64,000 nt of DNA from Streptomyces sp. NBC_00820 (lineage in GTDB: Bacteria > Actinomycetota > Actinomycetes > Streptomycetales > Streptomycetaceae). Shown one piece after another: positions 1 to 7,409 of this stretch. The DNA lies in the NCBI RefSeq assembly GCF_036347055.1, contig NZ_CP108882.1:1866001-1930000 (forward strand). Direction: 5' to 3'. Position 1 is the first letter of the stretch; each line of letters opens with the position of its first letter. The notes under the pieces are model-generated. The model was not told where the DNA came from. It ran no database searches and saw only the letters and a list, made by a program, of their open reading frames with translations. The translations under genes were made by a program, and so were the position numbers.

Positions 1-267
1 GCCACGCACCGGAACGCGACGCCTCTCCCGGGCAGCCTCCGCCGGGACGGAAGGAGCCACCGCCAGGTTCACGCCGAACAGCGGACGGACCCCCGCCGAG
101 GCGCAGGCCTTGGCGAAGCGGACCGTGCCGGCGAGGGTGTCGCGGTCGGTGAGGGCGAGAGCGTCCATGCCCCGCTCCGAGGCACGCTCGGCCAGCCGCT
201 CCGGGTGCGAGGCGCCGTACCGCAGGGAGAACCCGGAGACGGTGCGCAGATGCGCGAAGCCCGACAC
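1..267 (-). CDS. dnaE2: Error-prone DNA polymerase III alpha subunit (DnaE2 type), N-terminal fragment
   Basis: Only the first 89 codons lie in the window; the frame is open off the left edge. The protein begins V-S-G-F-A-H-L-R-T-V-S-G-F-S and continues with Y-G-A-S-H-P-E-R-L, then D-A-L-A-L-T-D-R-D and V-R-F-A-K-A-C, the layout of the PHP domain at the start of bacterial DnaE. The metal-binding H-x-H of PHP domains reads H-L-R here and the usual T-D-H-D reads T-D-R-D, so this PHP site is probably inactive. The start at 267 (GTG) follows GGGAGG with 5-nt spacing; GTG codons at 282 and 273 are in frame as alternatives. As DnaE2 it would do translesion synthesis after DNA damage. The choice of DnaE2 over DnaE1 rests on memory of Streptomyces paralogues and gene order. 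Confidence 0.8.
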   Translation of the reverse strand, partial: MSGFAHLRTVSGFSLRYGASHPERLAERASERGMDALALTDRDTLAGTVRFAKACASAGVRPLFGVNLAVAPSVPAEAARERRRVPVRG

Positions 268-477
268 GCGCACCTCCCGCACTCGTGAGCCCCGACCGAC
301 TCTCGAACATCTGTTCCAACCACCATACCCCCATTCCCGAACACACGTACGACACCAACCCACCCCCCCTCCCACCTGCAAAAACGCCCACCCATCCCCA
401 CCCCACACCCCGAACGAACCCGCACCACAACCGAACCCGCAGGCACGACCGAACCCGCAGCCACAACCGCATACGAC

Positions 478-587
478 GGACCACCCGGCGACCGAACCCC
501 ACACCACGAACGGAGCCGCAGTCGCGGGCGGCGGACCACCCGGCGACCGAACCGCACACCACGAACGGACCCGCAGTCGCGGGCGGC
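478..587. repeat. Tandem duplication of a 55-bp unit
   Basis: Two head-to-tail copies, 478-532 and 533-587, differ at only two positions. They lie in the gene-free stretch between dnaE2 and the first protease (268-830). That stretch has a strongly C-rich plus strand with runs such as CCACC and ACCGAACCCGCAG, and I see no coding potential in it. Confidence 0.9.
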
Positions 588-592
588 GACCA

Positions 593-699
593 GGGGACGG
601 GGCGGGGGGTGTCCGCCCGCAGAGGCCGGCGCCGACACCGGACCCCTTCGGAGAAACCAGTACGCCGGCCCGAGGACGGACACCCCCCGCCCCGTCCCC
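593..699. other. Long inverted repeat with nested inner stem
   Basis: A perfect 23-bp inverted repeat joins 593-615 to 677-699. Inside it an 8-bp stem (GGCCGGCG, 624-631, with 663-670) can also pair, so either strand's RNA would form one long interrupted hairpin. It lacks a T-tract on either side, so it is not a classical terminator. Confidence 0.8.
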
Positions 700-762
700 G
701 CCCCCCGAACGCACCGAAGGCGCGACCCGAACCACAACAAATGGCCACAGGCCGCCGCAGGC

Positions 763-808
763 ACAAAAAAGGGAAGTCCCGCCCCGCACACGAGACGGGA
801 CGGGACGG
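763..808 (-). terminator. Intrinsic terminator of the 831-1913 protease gene
   Basis: About 25 nt past the stop codon, arms 776-786 and 796-806 pair over 11 bp with one mismatch. On the minus strand they are followed by a run of six T (765-770 on the plus strand is AAAAAA). Confidence 0.75.
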
Positions 809-830
809 AACTCCCCCGAAGAACGAAGCG

Positions 831-1913
831 TCAGCCGATCGAAGCCCCGGTGGCCGACAGCGCCTCCGTGACCGGCTGGAAGAAGGTCTCCCCGCCGGAG
901 GTGCAGTCACCGCTGCCACCGGAGGTCAGCCCGATGGCGCTGCTGCCCGAGAACAGAGACCCGCCACTGTCACCGGGCTCGGCGCACACGTCGGTCTGGA
1001 TCAGCCCGCTCACCGTGCCCTCCGAGTAGTTCACGGTGGCGTTCAGACCGGTGACCGCACCGTCGTGCACCTGGGTGGTCGACCCGCTACGGGTGACCCG
1101 CATCCCGACCGTGGCCTCGGCCGCGCCGGTGATCTGCTGGGCGGACCCGTTGTACAGGTCGACCTCGCTCGGGTGATCGACGCCCGAGGCGTACTTGACC
1201 AGCCCGAAGTCATTGCCCGGGAAGCTGGACTGAGCGTTCTGCCCGATGACGTTCCCGGAGGAGTCCGACCAGCTGGAGATGGCCTGGGTGCAGTGCCCGG
1301 CGGTCAGGAAGTACGGCTGGCCGCCCTTGACCACGTTGAAGCCGAGCGAGCAGCGCCCGCCCGACCCGGTGATGGCGTCGCCGCCGGCGACGAAGGGCTT
1401 GAACTCCCCCTTCGACCGCTTGAGTTCGGCTCTGCCACCGAGCCCGTCGACCACGGTGCCGAGCTTGGTCCACTGGGCCGGGGAGACGGTCTTGTCGGCG
1501 GTGACGACGACCTTGTTCGTGACCGGGTCGATCGCCCACGAGGTGCCGGGGACGGTGGCGTCCTTCTTCAGCGTCGAGCGCGCGCCGTCGAGTTCGACGA
1601 GGGAGTGCGTGACGACCTTGGCCTGGGCGCCGGCCGCCTCGACGACACGCGCGGTGGCGTCGTCGAGCACGTTGACGACGAGCCTCTTCGCCCGGGCGTC
1701 GTAGTAGCTGCCTGCCGCGTCGGAACCGAGGTCACGGACGAGCGTGGAGGCGAGCTTTCCGGCCGCGGGGGCGGACAGAAGCTGCGGCTGTGGAGCGGAC
1801 TTCGCGGGTTCGCTGGCGTTCGCACTCTGGAAGGTGACACCCGCGGCGATCAGTGCGGCGACTCCCGCGCCGGCCAGGGCGGCCCGCCGCCCGGGTATGC
1901 GTCGGTGCTTCAA
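831..1913 (-). CDS. Secreted streptogrisin-type serine protease precursor (SGPD-like)
   Basis: A chymotrypsin-fold protease (MEROPS S1, streptogrisin group) made as a 360-residue precursor. Residues 1-33 form a signal peptide (basic start, alanine-rich core, A-N-A). Residues 35-175 match the alpha-lytic-type pro-region that assists folding, and the mature enzyme begins near G-G-D-A-I at 177. The catalytic triad is His207 (T-A-G-H-C), Asp235 (N-D-F-G-L-V) and Ser316 (E-P-G-D-S-G-G). Cysteines 188/208 and 310/337 fit the two conserved disulfides. The start is TTG at 1913, chosen because AGGAGG lies about 9 nt upstream; no better ATG/GTG is in frame. H-P-S-E-V-D-L-Y in the mature part is closest, from memory, to streptogrisin D. 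A palindrome at 2008-2027 may control it. Confidence 0.93.
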   Translation of the reverse strand: MKHRRIPGRRAALAGAGVAALIAAGVTFQSANASEPAKSAPQPQLLSAPAAGKLASTLVRDLGSDAAGSYYDARAKRLVVNVLDDATARVVEAAGAQAKVVTHSLVELDGARSTLKKDATVPGTSWAIDPVTNKVVVTADKTVSPAQWTKLGTVVDGLGGRAELKRSKGEFKPFVAGGDAITGSGGRCSLGFNVVKGGQPYFLTAGHCTQAISSWSDSSGNVIGQNAQSSFPGNDFGLVKYASGVDHPSEVDLYNGSAQQITGAAEATVGMRVTRSGSTTQVHDGAVTGLNATVNYSEGTVSGLIQTDVCAEPGDSGGSLFSGSSAIGLTSGGSGDCTSGGETFFQPVTEALSATGASIG

Positions 1914-2007
1914 CTCACGTCCTCCTGTGGGGGGTCGACCCGAAGACAGCAGGGACTACGGGCCGGAAGGCTGGTTGACGGGCGCCCACTCTTCCGAACC
2001 GCACAGG

Positions 2008-2027
2008 GGACACACAAGGTTGTGTCC
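2008..2027. promoter_or_regulatory. Palindromic operator-like site upstream of protease gene
   Basis: GGACACA (2008-2014) and TGTGTCC (2021-2027) are perfect inverted arms; the inner ACACAA-GG-TTGTGT is also symmetric. The site is about 95 nt upstream of the TTG start at 1913. The regulator is unknown. Confidence 0.4.
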
Positions 2028-2118
2028 AGGACGCACACAAAATTCGCACTGCAAACACTACGAGCGGGTAACCCACCACGAGCCAAAGGCCTGTGGCCGA
2101 AAAACGAGGGCAGACAAG

Positions 2119-2152
2119 TGCCCCCGCACGCGAAGGAGAGCGCACGGGGGCA
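2119..2152 (-). terminator. Possible terminator of the 2292-3194 protease gene
   Basis: TGCCCCCG (2119-2126) and CGGGGGCA (2145-2152) form an 8-bp outer stem with partial inner pairing. On the minus strand a TTTTT run follows about 20 nt later, so it is a weak intrinsic terminator candidate. Confidence 0.4.
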
Positions 2153-2171
2153 CGATGCCGTCACCACATTC

Positions 2172-2234
2172 CGAACCGGCCGAACCAGCCGGACCAGCCA
2201 GACCAGCCAGACCCGCCGGACCAGCCAGACCAGA
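2172..2234. repeat. Seven 9-bp tandem units downstream of a protease stop
   Basis: Seven consecutive 9-mers of the form C-R-R-A-C-C-R-G-C (CGAACCAGC, CGGACCAGC, CAGACCAGC and variants) run from 2172 to 2234, ending 57 nt past the stop at 2292. The rest of the 1914-2291 gap holds only the hairpin and palindrome listed separately. Confidence 0.85.
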
Positions 2235-2291
2235 ACGAAACAGGTGGAACGAACAGAACAAGCGAAGCGAATGGAACCCGGAAGACCCCCG

Positions 2292-3194
2292 TCAGTAGAC
2301 GTGGACTCCGTAGGCACTCAGCGCCTCGGTGACCGGCTGGAAGAAGGTCGTCCCGCCGGAGGAGCAGTTGCCGCTGCCGCCGGAGGTCAGACCGTAGGCC
2401 CTGGTGCCGCCGTACAGCGGGCCGCCGGAGTCGCCGGGCTCGGCGCAGACGTTGGTCTGGATGAGTCCGGAGACGATGTCGCCGCCGCCGTAGTTGACCG
2501 TCGCGTTGAGCGCCTGGACGGTGCCGCTGTGGATGCCCGTGGTGGAGCCGCGGCGGGTGACGGCGGTGCCGACGGAGGGCGTGGACGCGCTGGTGATGTC
2601 CTGGCTGCCGACCGTGCCCGACTTGGTCACGGAGCTGTTGGTGTACCGCACGATGCCGTAGTCGTTCCCCGGGAAGGAGGAACCGGCGGTGGTGCCGAGC
2701 GTGGTCGCGTGCGAGGAGTCCGCCCACCAGGTGCCCGCGCCGTCGGTGCAGTGACCGGCGGTCAGGAAGTAGTAGTTGCCCGCGGAGTCCTGGACGTTGA
2801 AGCCGAGGGAGCAGCGCCAGCTACTCGCATAGATGGCGTCGCCGCCGGAGATCAGCTTCTTGAACGTGCCTGGGGTGCGCTTGATGACCAGGGCGGCGGA
2901 GTCGGCACCCGCCTGCTGCTTGATCTTGGCGATCTCCGCCTGGGAGACCGTGCTGTCGGCGGTGACGACGACGCGGTTGTTCTTGCCGTCCACGGCCCAG
3001 GCGGTGCCGGGGATGTCGGCCTTCAGCACGGAACCACTGGCGGTGGTGAGCTGGTTGGCGCTGAACGTGGGGGTGGTGCTGGCGTTCGCGGTGGGGACGG
3101 TGAATGCCGCCGCGGCCAGGAAGCCGGCGGCCACGGCGATCAGCTGGGTCCGTCTGGCAACGCTGCTGCGGGAAGTGGTGCGCTTGATCCTCAC
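2292..3194 (-). CDS. Secreted streptogrisin-type serine protease precursor (SGPB-like)
   Basis: A 300-residue precursor, the size usual for streptogrisin A/B. It has a signal peptide (1-38, ending A-N-A), a pro-region (about 39-114) and a mature chain starting I-S-G-G-D-A-I-Y at 115 (186 residues). The triad is His148 (T-A-G-H-C), Asp178 (N-D-Y-G-I-V-R-Y) and Ser256 (E-P-G-D-S-G-G-P). Cys128/149 and 250/277 fit the family disulfides, and T-D-G-A-G-T-W-W and T-R-R-G-S-T-T-G are close to streptogrisin B as I remember it. The GTG start at 3194 sits 6 nt after GGAGGG; the frame stays open upstream to 3341 but without a ribosome site. It is a tandem paralogue of the preceding protease with a much shorter pro-region, so the two probably differ in folding or secretion control. 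Confidence 0.93.
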   Translation of the reverse strand: MRIKRTTSRSSVARRTQLIAVAAGFLAAAAFTVPTANASTTPTFSANQLTTASGSVLKADIPGTAWAVDGKNNRVVVTADSTVSQAEIAKIKQQAGADSAALVIKRTPGTFKKLISGGDAIYASSWRCSLGFNVQDSAGNYYFLTAGHCTDGAGTWWADSSHATTLGTTAGSSFPGNDYGIVRYTNSSVTKSGTVGSQDITSASTPSVGTAVTRRGSTTGIHSGTVQALNATVNYGGGDIVSGLIQTNVCAEPGDSGGPLYGGTRAYGLTSGGSGNCSSGGTTFFQPVTEALSAYGVHVY

Positions 3195-3405
3195 TCGTTC
3201 CCTCCCAGGGGAAGTCGGGGGCCCGCGTGGGGTCGGGGCCCGTGAGGCGCAGCCAGGGACAGGGACTTGTACCGGATTCCGGACACGCATGACCCTGACA
3301 AGCGCTGAGGGGGAGTATTCGGCCGAACGGCCGGTCGGCACAAGAGTGCCTTTCGGCCGTCAATCTTTGAACCTCCTGTGAGCCCCGGGCGCACCACCCC
3401 TGGCG

Positions 3406-4188
3406 TCAGCCCAGCCCCCGCTCCCCTGCCTCGACCGCGGCGTCCAGCAGGTTGCCGGGCGGCGGGAAGGGGCAGACGAAGTGGTCGGCGAAGGCGCAGG
3501 GCGGCAGTTGGGCACGGTTGAGGTCGACGACGGTACGACCGTCGGCGTCGGGCGCGGGCGTGTGCAGGAACCGGAAGCGGAAGCTGGTGTCGCCGCTGGT
3601 GGCGTCGGCGAAGACCGCCCACAGCCGGCCGTCGCCCTGCCGCGCGACCTGGAGCGTGCGTTCGTGTCCGGCGAGGGGGAAGGCGAGCTCGCCGGAGAGG
3701 GCGAGACCGCGCTCGCGCCCGTCCGCGTTGCCGACCCGTACGGTGCGCGGGGTGTCGTAGGGGGTGAAGCGGCCGGGCACGGACCAGCGTGGGTCGTACG
3801 GCGTGGCGGTGATGCCCCGGAAGGCGCGACGGGCCTCGGCGGCGGGGTCGTAGACGCGTACGCCCCAGACGCCTTCGCGGATCAGGACGACCAGCCGCTT
3901 CTCGCCGAGCGCGACGCGTGCCCCGGCCTCCGGCCCGCTGTCGGCGGTGAGCCGGACCACCCCGGTGAAGGGCCGTCCGTCCAGGGCGAGTCCGTCGACC
4001 TCGGCCGCGGTGAGCACGACCGTGTCACCGTCGGCCACCCAGCGCCCCGGAATGTCCGGAAGTCGCCCCTCCGGATAGTCCGCGGTCCAGTGGGTGGCGG
4101 TCAGCGCGAGCGGCCCGTAGGGCGCCGAGACCGCGGCCTCGCGCTGTTCGTGCCACTGCTTCCACTCATCGGGAGCGTCCGTCGTCAT
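3406..4188 (-). CDS. DUF1684 family protein
   Basis: A 260-residue soluble protein without signal peptide or membrane segment. Its C-terminus carries the DUF1684 hallmark N-R-A-Q-L-P-P-C-A-F ... H-F-V-C-P-F-P-P-P-G-N, ending in V-E-A-G-E. The biochemical role of the family is not established. The ATG at 4188 follows AAAGGA by about 9 nt and is preferred to in-frame codons up to 4224. It lies 139 nt downstream of the FAD protein gene on the same strand, so it could be the last gene of that transport locus or separately transcribed. Confidence 0.85.
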   Translation of the reverse strand: MTTDAPDEWKQWHEQREAAVSAPYGPLALTATHWTADYPEGRLPDIPGRWVADGDTVVLTAAEVDGLALDGRPFTGVVRLTADSGPEAGARVALGEKRLVVLIREGVWGVRVYDPAAEARRAFRGITATPYDPRWSVPGRFTPYDTPRTVRVGNADGRERGLALSGELAFPLAGHERTLQVARQGDGRLWAVFADATSGDTSFRFRFLHTPAPDADGRTVVDLNRAQLPPCAFADHFVCPFPPPGNLLDAAVEAGERGLG

Positions 4189-4234
4189 GCGATCGGTTCC
4201 TTTCTGTTTCACCACACGAAGCACTTTCCTTCAC

Positions 4235-4325
4235 GCGGGGGCCGAACCACGAACCGGCCCACGCACCGAACCACCCACCACCCCACGCACCACCCCACCG
4301 ATCACCCCACACCCCACCCCCCGGA
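4235..4325. other. CCACC-rich, strand-asymmetric spacer
   Basis: The plus strand is a near-continuous series of CCACC, CCACGCACC and ACCCCAC motifs with very little G. It fills the gap between the DUF1684 gene and the FAD protein gene. It is not coding; the composition resembles the C-rich stretches at 300-480 and 26069-26340. Confidence 0.6.
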
Positions 4326-4327
4326 GT

Positions 4328-6085
4328 TCAAGCCACAGCACAGCCACCCACATCCCGCAGGAGTACCAGCGCGGCCCGCGCAGTGGCGTCGTTCTGCCGG
4401 AACGCGGGCCCGCCGGTGCGCGGCCGGGTGAAGGCGCCGGGGGTACGGCCGTCGGTGTACGGGCCGAGCGCGAAGCGCCGCGGGTGCGGGCGCCCGGCGC
4501 CGTCGAGGACGCGGCCGTCGCCGGGGTCGACCCGCAGCAGCCCGTCGGGCGTCTCGACGGCCCCGTCGGCGTGCAGCCCCCGCAGCAGGGCGTCGCGCGC
4601 CCGCGCCAGGGTGGGTTCGGGCAGCCGGGCCTCGACCAGAGCCCGTGCCGTGACGGAGAACCCCGGCACCGTGGGACTGGCCGCCCGGAACACCCCGTCC
4701 TCGGCCGTGACGGTCATACCGGCGCCGACGAACTTCAGCAGACCGGCCCGGGACAGTGCGAGCATCTGCCGCAGCCGGGGCCCGGGCGGCCCGGACGCCA
4801 GATAGCTGAAGAAGCCGTGCCACCAGGAGCCGATGTCCCCGAGCCGCGCCAACTGCCCGTAGACGGAGAGCAGTCCGAGGAAGACACCCAGGTCGGCGCT
4901 GTGCCCGGGGTCGTGCCGACGGCTCAGGTCGGCCTCGATGTGACCGCGCAGCCCTTCCTGGAACTCCTCGTACGAGGCATGGCGCACCCCGTCGAGGGGA
5001 CGGTCGAGCGCGGCGAGGTCGAGGCGGTCGGCCGGGTCGGGCACGGCCGCCGAGACGAGCGCCGCCACCTCTGCGGGACCGGTCGCCGCCGCGTACTTCT
5101 CCTCGAAGTCGGCCCAGTTCATCGCCGTACGCCCGGGGTGGGCGTCGAACAGCCGGTGGTAGTGGGCGAAACCCAGCTCCTTCTCCACCAACGGCCATAT
5201 GGAGCGCCGGAATTCATCTCCCCCGCGCCCGGCCGACAGCTCCCGCACCTGCTCGGGCCCGAAGAAGCGGGGCAGCGGCGGACGCGGGCCGGTCCAGTCG
5301 TAGCCGATCTTCGCGTGGTACGGCACCCCGCGCCGCGAGCCCGCGTACAGCACCGGCTCGCGGCCCGAGGGAACGTAGACGTCACCCTCGTACCGGCCGC
5401 CCCGCCCCTCGGTGAGCAGCACCATCAGGTCGACGAAGGCGAGCCCGAAGCCGCGGACGAGGACGGGTTCGCCGGGCCGGAGCACGGACAGGTCGCTGTC
5501 GGCGGTGAAGTCGGGCGGCAGGTGGACCAGGCCGTGTGTGCGGGCGTAGGCGGCCAACTCGGCCTGTTCGGGCTCGGGTTCGGAGTCGAGGTGGCCGAGG
5601 GCGAGGACGACCGCGTCGGCGGGGAGGGGACGCGGGCGGCCCTCCAGCCACACCTGCTGGCGCCCCTCGCGCGGGCCGCTGACCCGCAGGGCGCGGCGCG
5701 GGTGGTGGTGAACGGTGATGCCCGGGGGCAGTGCGGCGAGGGACCGCTCGTGGAACCAGCGCAGATAGCGGCCCTGGAGCCGGCGGTCGGCGAAGGTGCG
5801 GCCGTCCAGGCCGGCCCACTCGTGCAGGGTGGGGCCCTCGCGCACGGGTCCGTCCATGGGCACCGTCTCGTCGGTGAACATGGTGACGTCCTCGGCGTGC
5901 GAGTTCATCCACAGCAGCGGCGACTGCGCCTGGCGCCAGATGCGGCCGCCGCCCGGTGGGTGGGGGTCGACCAGATGGATGTCGAGGCCCGAACCGGCGT
6001 ACAGCGTCGGCGCGTTGGCGGCGATCCGTTCGATCAGTCCGGTCCCCCGCGGGCCGGCTCCCACGATCACCAGCTGCGGTCTCAT
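4328..6085 (-). CDS. FAD/NAD(P)-binding oxidoreductase
   Basis: A 585-residue protein that opens with a dinucleotide-binding Rossmann motif, L-V-I-V-G-A-G-P-R-G-T-G (residues 4-15), and a second nucleotide motif near V-V-L-A-L-G-H-L. This is the layout of the FAD/NAD(P)-binding 'NAD_binding_9' proteins; the substrate is unknown. The ATG at 6085 overlaps the permease stop as ATGA, so translation is coupled to the transporter. Together with the divergent binding protein, this suggests it oxidises or reduces the imported compound or a product of it. If the upstream leader peptide really is sulfur-type, the compound could be an organosulfur nutrient; that is inference. Confidence 0.85.
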   Translation of the reverse strand: MRPQLVIVGAGPRGTGLIERIAANAPTLYAGSGLDIHLVDPHPPGGGRIWRQAQSPLLWMNSHAEDVTMFTDETVPMDGPVREGPTLHEWAGLDGRTFADRRLQGRYLRWFHERSLAALPPGITVHHHPRRALRVSGPREGRQQVWLEGRPRPLPADAVVLALGHLDSEPEPEQAELAAYARTHGLVHLPPDFTADSDLSVLRPGEPVLVRGFGLAFVDLMVLLTEGRGGRYEGDVYVPSGREPVLYAGSRRGVPYHAKIGYDWTGPRPPLPRFFGPEQVRELSAGRGGDEFRRSIWPLVEKELGFAHYHRLFDAHPGRTAMNWADFEEKYAAATGPAEVAALVSAAVPDPADRLDLAALDRPLDGVRHASYEEFQEGLRGHIEADLSRRHDPGHSADLGVFLGLLSVYGQLARLGDIGSWWHGFFSYLASGPPGPRLRQMLALSRAGLLKFVGAGMTVTAEDGVFRAASPTVPGFSVTARALVEARLPEPTLARARDALLRGLHADGAVETPDGLLRVDPGDGRVLDGAGRPHPRRFALGPYTDGRTPGAFTRPRTGGPAFRQNDATARAALVLLRDVGGCAVA

Positions 6086-6939
6086 CGGGCGGACTCCGTC
6101 CCGCGCGCGTAGTACTTCTCGACGTAGTACTGGCCGACGCCGAGCACCGAGGTGACGAGGGTGTACCAGAGGGTGGCGACCATCAGCAGCGGGATCACCT
6201 GGTAGGTGCGGTGATAGATCAACTGGGTGGAGAACAGCAGGTCGTTGACGGCGATGACGCTGACGATCGAGGTGCCCTTGAGGGTGCCGATCAGCATGTT
6301 CCCGGCCGGCGGGACGATGGCACGCATGGCCTGCGGGAGCACGATCCGCCACCAGCACTGCCACCGGCTCAGGCCGAGCGCCTGAGCGGCCTCGGTCTGT
6401 CCGCGGTCGACGGAGAGGATGCCGCTGCGGACGACCTCGGCGGCGTAGGCGGCCTCGTGCAGGGTGAGGCCGATGACGGCGACGGCGACCGGGCTCAGCA
6501 GGTTGACGGTCCTGACCCCCAGCACCTGCGGGTACAGCGCCCCGATGTTGAACCACAGCAGCAGCTGCACCAGGATCGGGATCGACCGGAAGAGCCAGAC
6601 GTAGCCCCATCCGACCGCCCGCAGAACGGGGTTGGCGGAGAGCCGGAACGTGGCGAGCAGGGTGCCGAGGGCGAAGCCGAGGACCACGACGACCGCGGTC
6701 AGCCACAGCGTGAGCCACAGCCCGCGCAGCACGGAGTCCGAGGTGAAGTAGTCGGCGACGACGTCCCACTGGAACGCCCTGTTGCGCAGGACCGAGTTGA
6801 CGGCGAGAGCGAGCAGCGCGAGGACGACGACGGCGGCGGCCCACTGCCCGAACCGGCGCCGGGGGACGACCGTCAGGGCGTCCGCGCGCTCGGGCGCCGG
6901 GGGCGCGGCGGGGATCTTGGCGAGGGTGTCGGATGACAT
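6082..6939 (-). CDS. Polar amino-acid-type ABC transporter permease
   Basis: A 285-residue inner-membrane permease of the His/Glu/Gln/Arg/opine class, with about five hydrophobic segments after a cytoplasmic N-tail. The EAA loop that contacts the ATPase is E-A-A-Q-A-L-G-L-S-R-W-Q with P-Q-A-M-R-A-I-V-P-P. P-A-G-N-M-L-I-G-T-L-K-G-T-S is also typical. The ATG at 6939 follows GGAG by 7 nt. It is first in a leftward operon, its stop overlapping the next gene. No ATPase gene is adjacent, so the energising subunit must be encoded elsewhere. A TTGACA / TACTCT promoter lies at 7042-7072. Confidence 0.92.
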   Translation of the reverse strand: MSSDTLAKIPAAPPAPERADALTVVPRRRFGQWAAAVVVLALLALAVNSVLRNRAFQWDVVADYFTSDSVLRGLWLTLWLTAVVVVLGFALGTLLATFRLSANPVLRAVGWGYVWLFRSIPILVQLLLWFNIGALYPQVLGVRTVNLLSPVAVAVIGLTLHEAAYAAEVVRSGILSVDRGQTEAAQALGLSRWQCWWRIVLPQAMRAIVPPAGNMLIGTLKGTSIVSVIAVNDLLFSTQLIYHRTYQVIPLLMVATLWYTLVTSVLGVGQYYVEKYYARGTESAR

Positions 6940-7041
6940 GCGAAGGCTCCGTGACACGAGAGGTCGAACACGGGGATGCCTGCACACGGGCGCGCCCTGC
7001 GGCGCGGTTGCGGCCGAGCCCCTCAGCGGGGCCGCCCGTCG

Positions 7042-7072
7042 AGAGTACGTGGGCGTTTCGGTCCGCTGTCAA
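7042..7072 (-). promoter_or_regulatory. Promoter of the permease-FAD operon
   Basis: On the minus strand, TTGACA (7072-7067) and TACTCT (7047-7042) are separated by 19 bp, longer than the ideal 17-18 but with good hexamers. Transcription would begin near 7035, giving a leader of about 95 nt. Confidence 0.5.
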
Positions 7073-7108
7073 GGCCGTCCACACTGTGGGCCGTTGGTCT
7101 CGACTCGG

Positions 7109-7137
7109 TTGACGCGGAACCGGATGCCTGTTCCACT
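7109..7137 (+). promoter_or_regulatory. Promoter of the leader peptide and binding-protein gene
   Basis: TTGACG (7109-7114) and TCCACT (7132-7137) are 17 bp apart. The predicted start of transcription falls on the A of the ATG at 7144, so the leader peptide would be read from a leaderless mRNA. It is back-to-back with the leftward promoter at 7042-7072. Confidence 0.5.
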
Positions 7138-7143
7138 TGGCCC

Positions 7144-7215
7144 ATGCATCCACAGCAGTGGCTGGTCACCCGCTCCCACATCGACTTCGGTCGCGTGTGG
7201 TCCTCCTCCTGTTGA
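7144..7215 (+). CDS. Putative regulatory leader peptide (23 codons)
   Basis: A 23-residue ORF: M-H-P-Q-Q-W, then L-V-T-R-S-H-I-D-F-G-R-V, then W-S-S-S-C and TGA. The pattern L-V-x-R-x-H-(I/V)-D-x-x-R-x-x-S-x-x-C matches, from memory, short leader peptides found before sulfur-metabolism genes in actinobacteria. The serine-cysteine end places Ser and Cys codons just before the stop. There is no Shine-Dalgarno sequence, but a promoter places +1 on or next to its ATG. A 9-bp hairpin begins 13 nt after the stop and the binding-protein gene follows at 7410. This arrangement suggests attenuation of the transporter gene by ribosome stalling when charged Cys (or Ser) tRNA is scarce. It could be a chance ORF, but motif, promoter and hairpin agree. 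Confidence 0.65.
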   Translation: MHPQQWLVTRSHIDFGRVWSSSC

Positions 7216-7228
7216 GCTGACCCCCTGC

Positions 7229-7251
7229 ACGCCCGCCCCCGAGGCGGGCGT
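7229..7251 (+). terminator. Attenuator-like hairpin after the leader peptide
   Basis: ACGCCCGCC (7229-7237) pairs perfectly with GGCGGGCGT (7243-7251) across a 5-nt loop. No T-tract follows. Instead 7260-7400 is a C-rich, G-poor leader (repeats of CGCGC + CCCCTC) that could serve Rho or simply be an unstructured 5' UTR. Confidence 0.5.
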
Positions 7252-7409
7252 CTAGCGCGCGTTCCCTTTCCGCGCTCTCTTCCCGCACCCCCCTTCTTGG
7301 CCTTCACACGCGCGCCCCTCCCCTCGCGCACCCCTCGCGCTCCCTTCCTTCGCGCACCTCCCCTCGCGCCCGGCTCGCCTTCTGCCTGCTCCCAGGAGAC
7401 CGCTTCCCG

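Noticed and set aside
285..3245. Plus-strand open frame of 986 codons across both protease genes
   Set aside because: It is the antisense shadow of the two streptogrisin genes, which have catalytic motifs, signal peptides and ribosome sites; the shadow has no recognisable domain.
4187..6112. Plus-strand open frame of 641 codons
   Set aside because: Antisense of the FAD oxidoreductase gene; no ribosome site, and the sense strand has a clear Rossmann motif.
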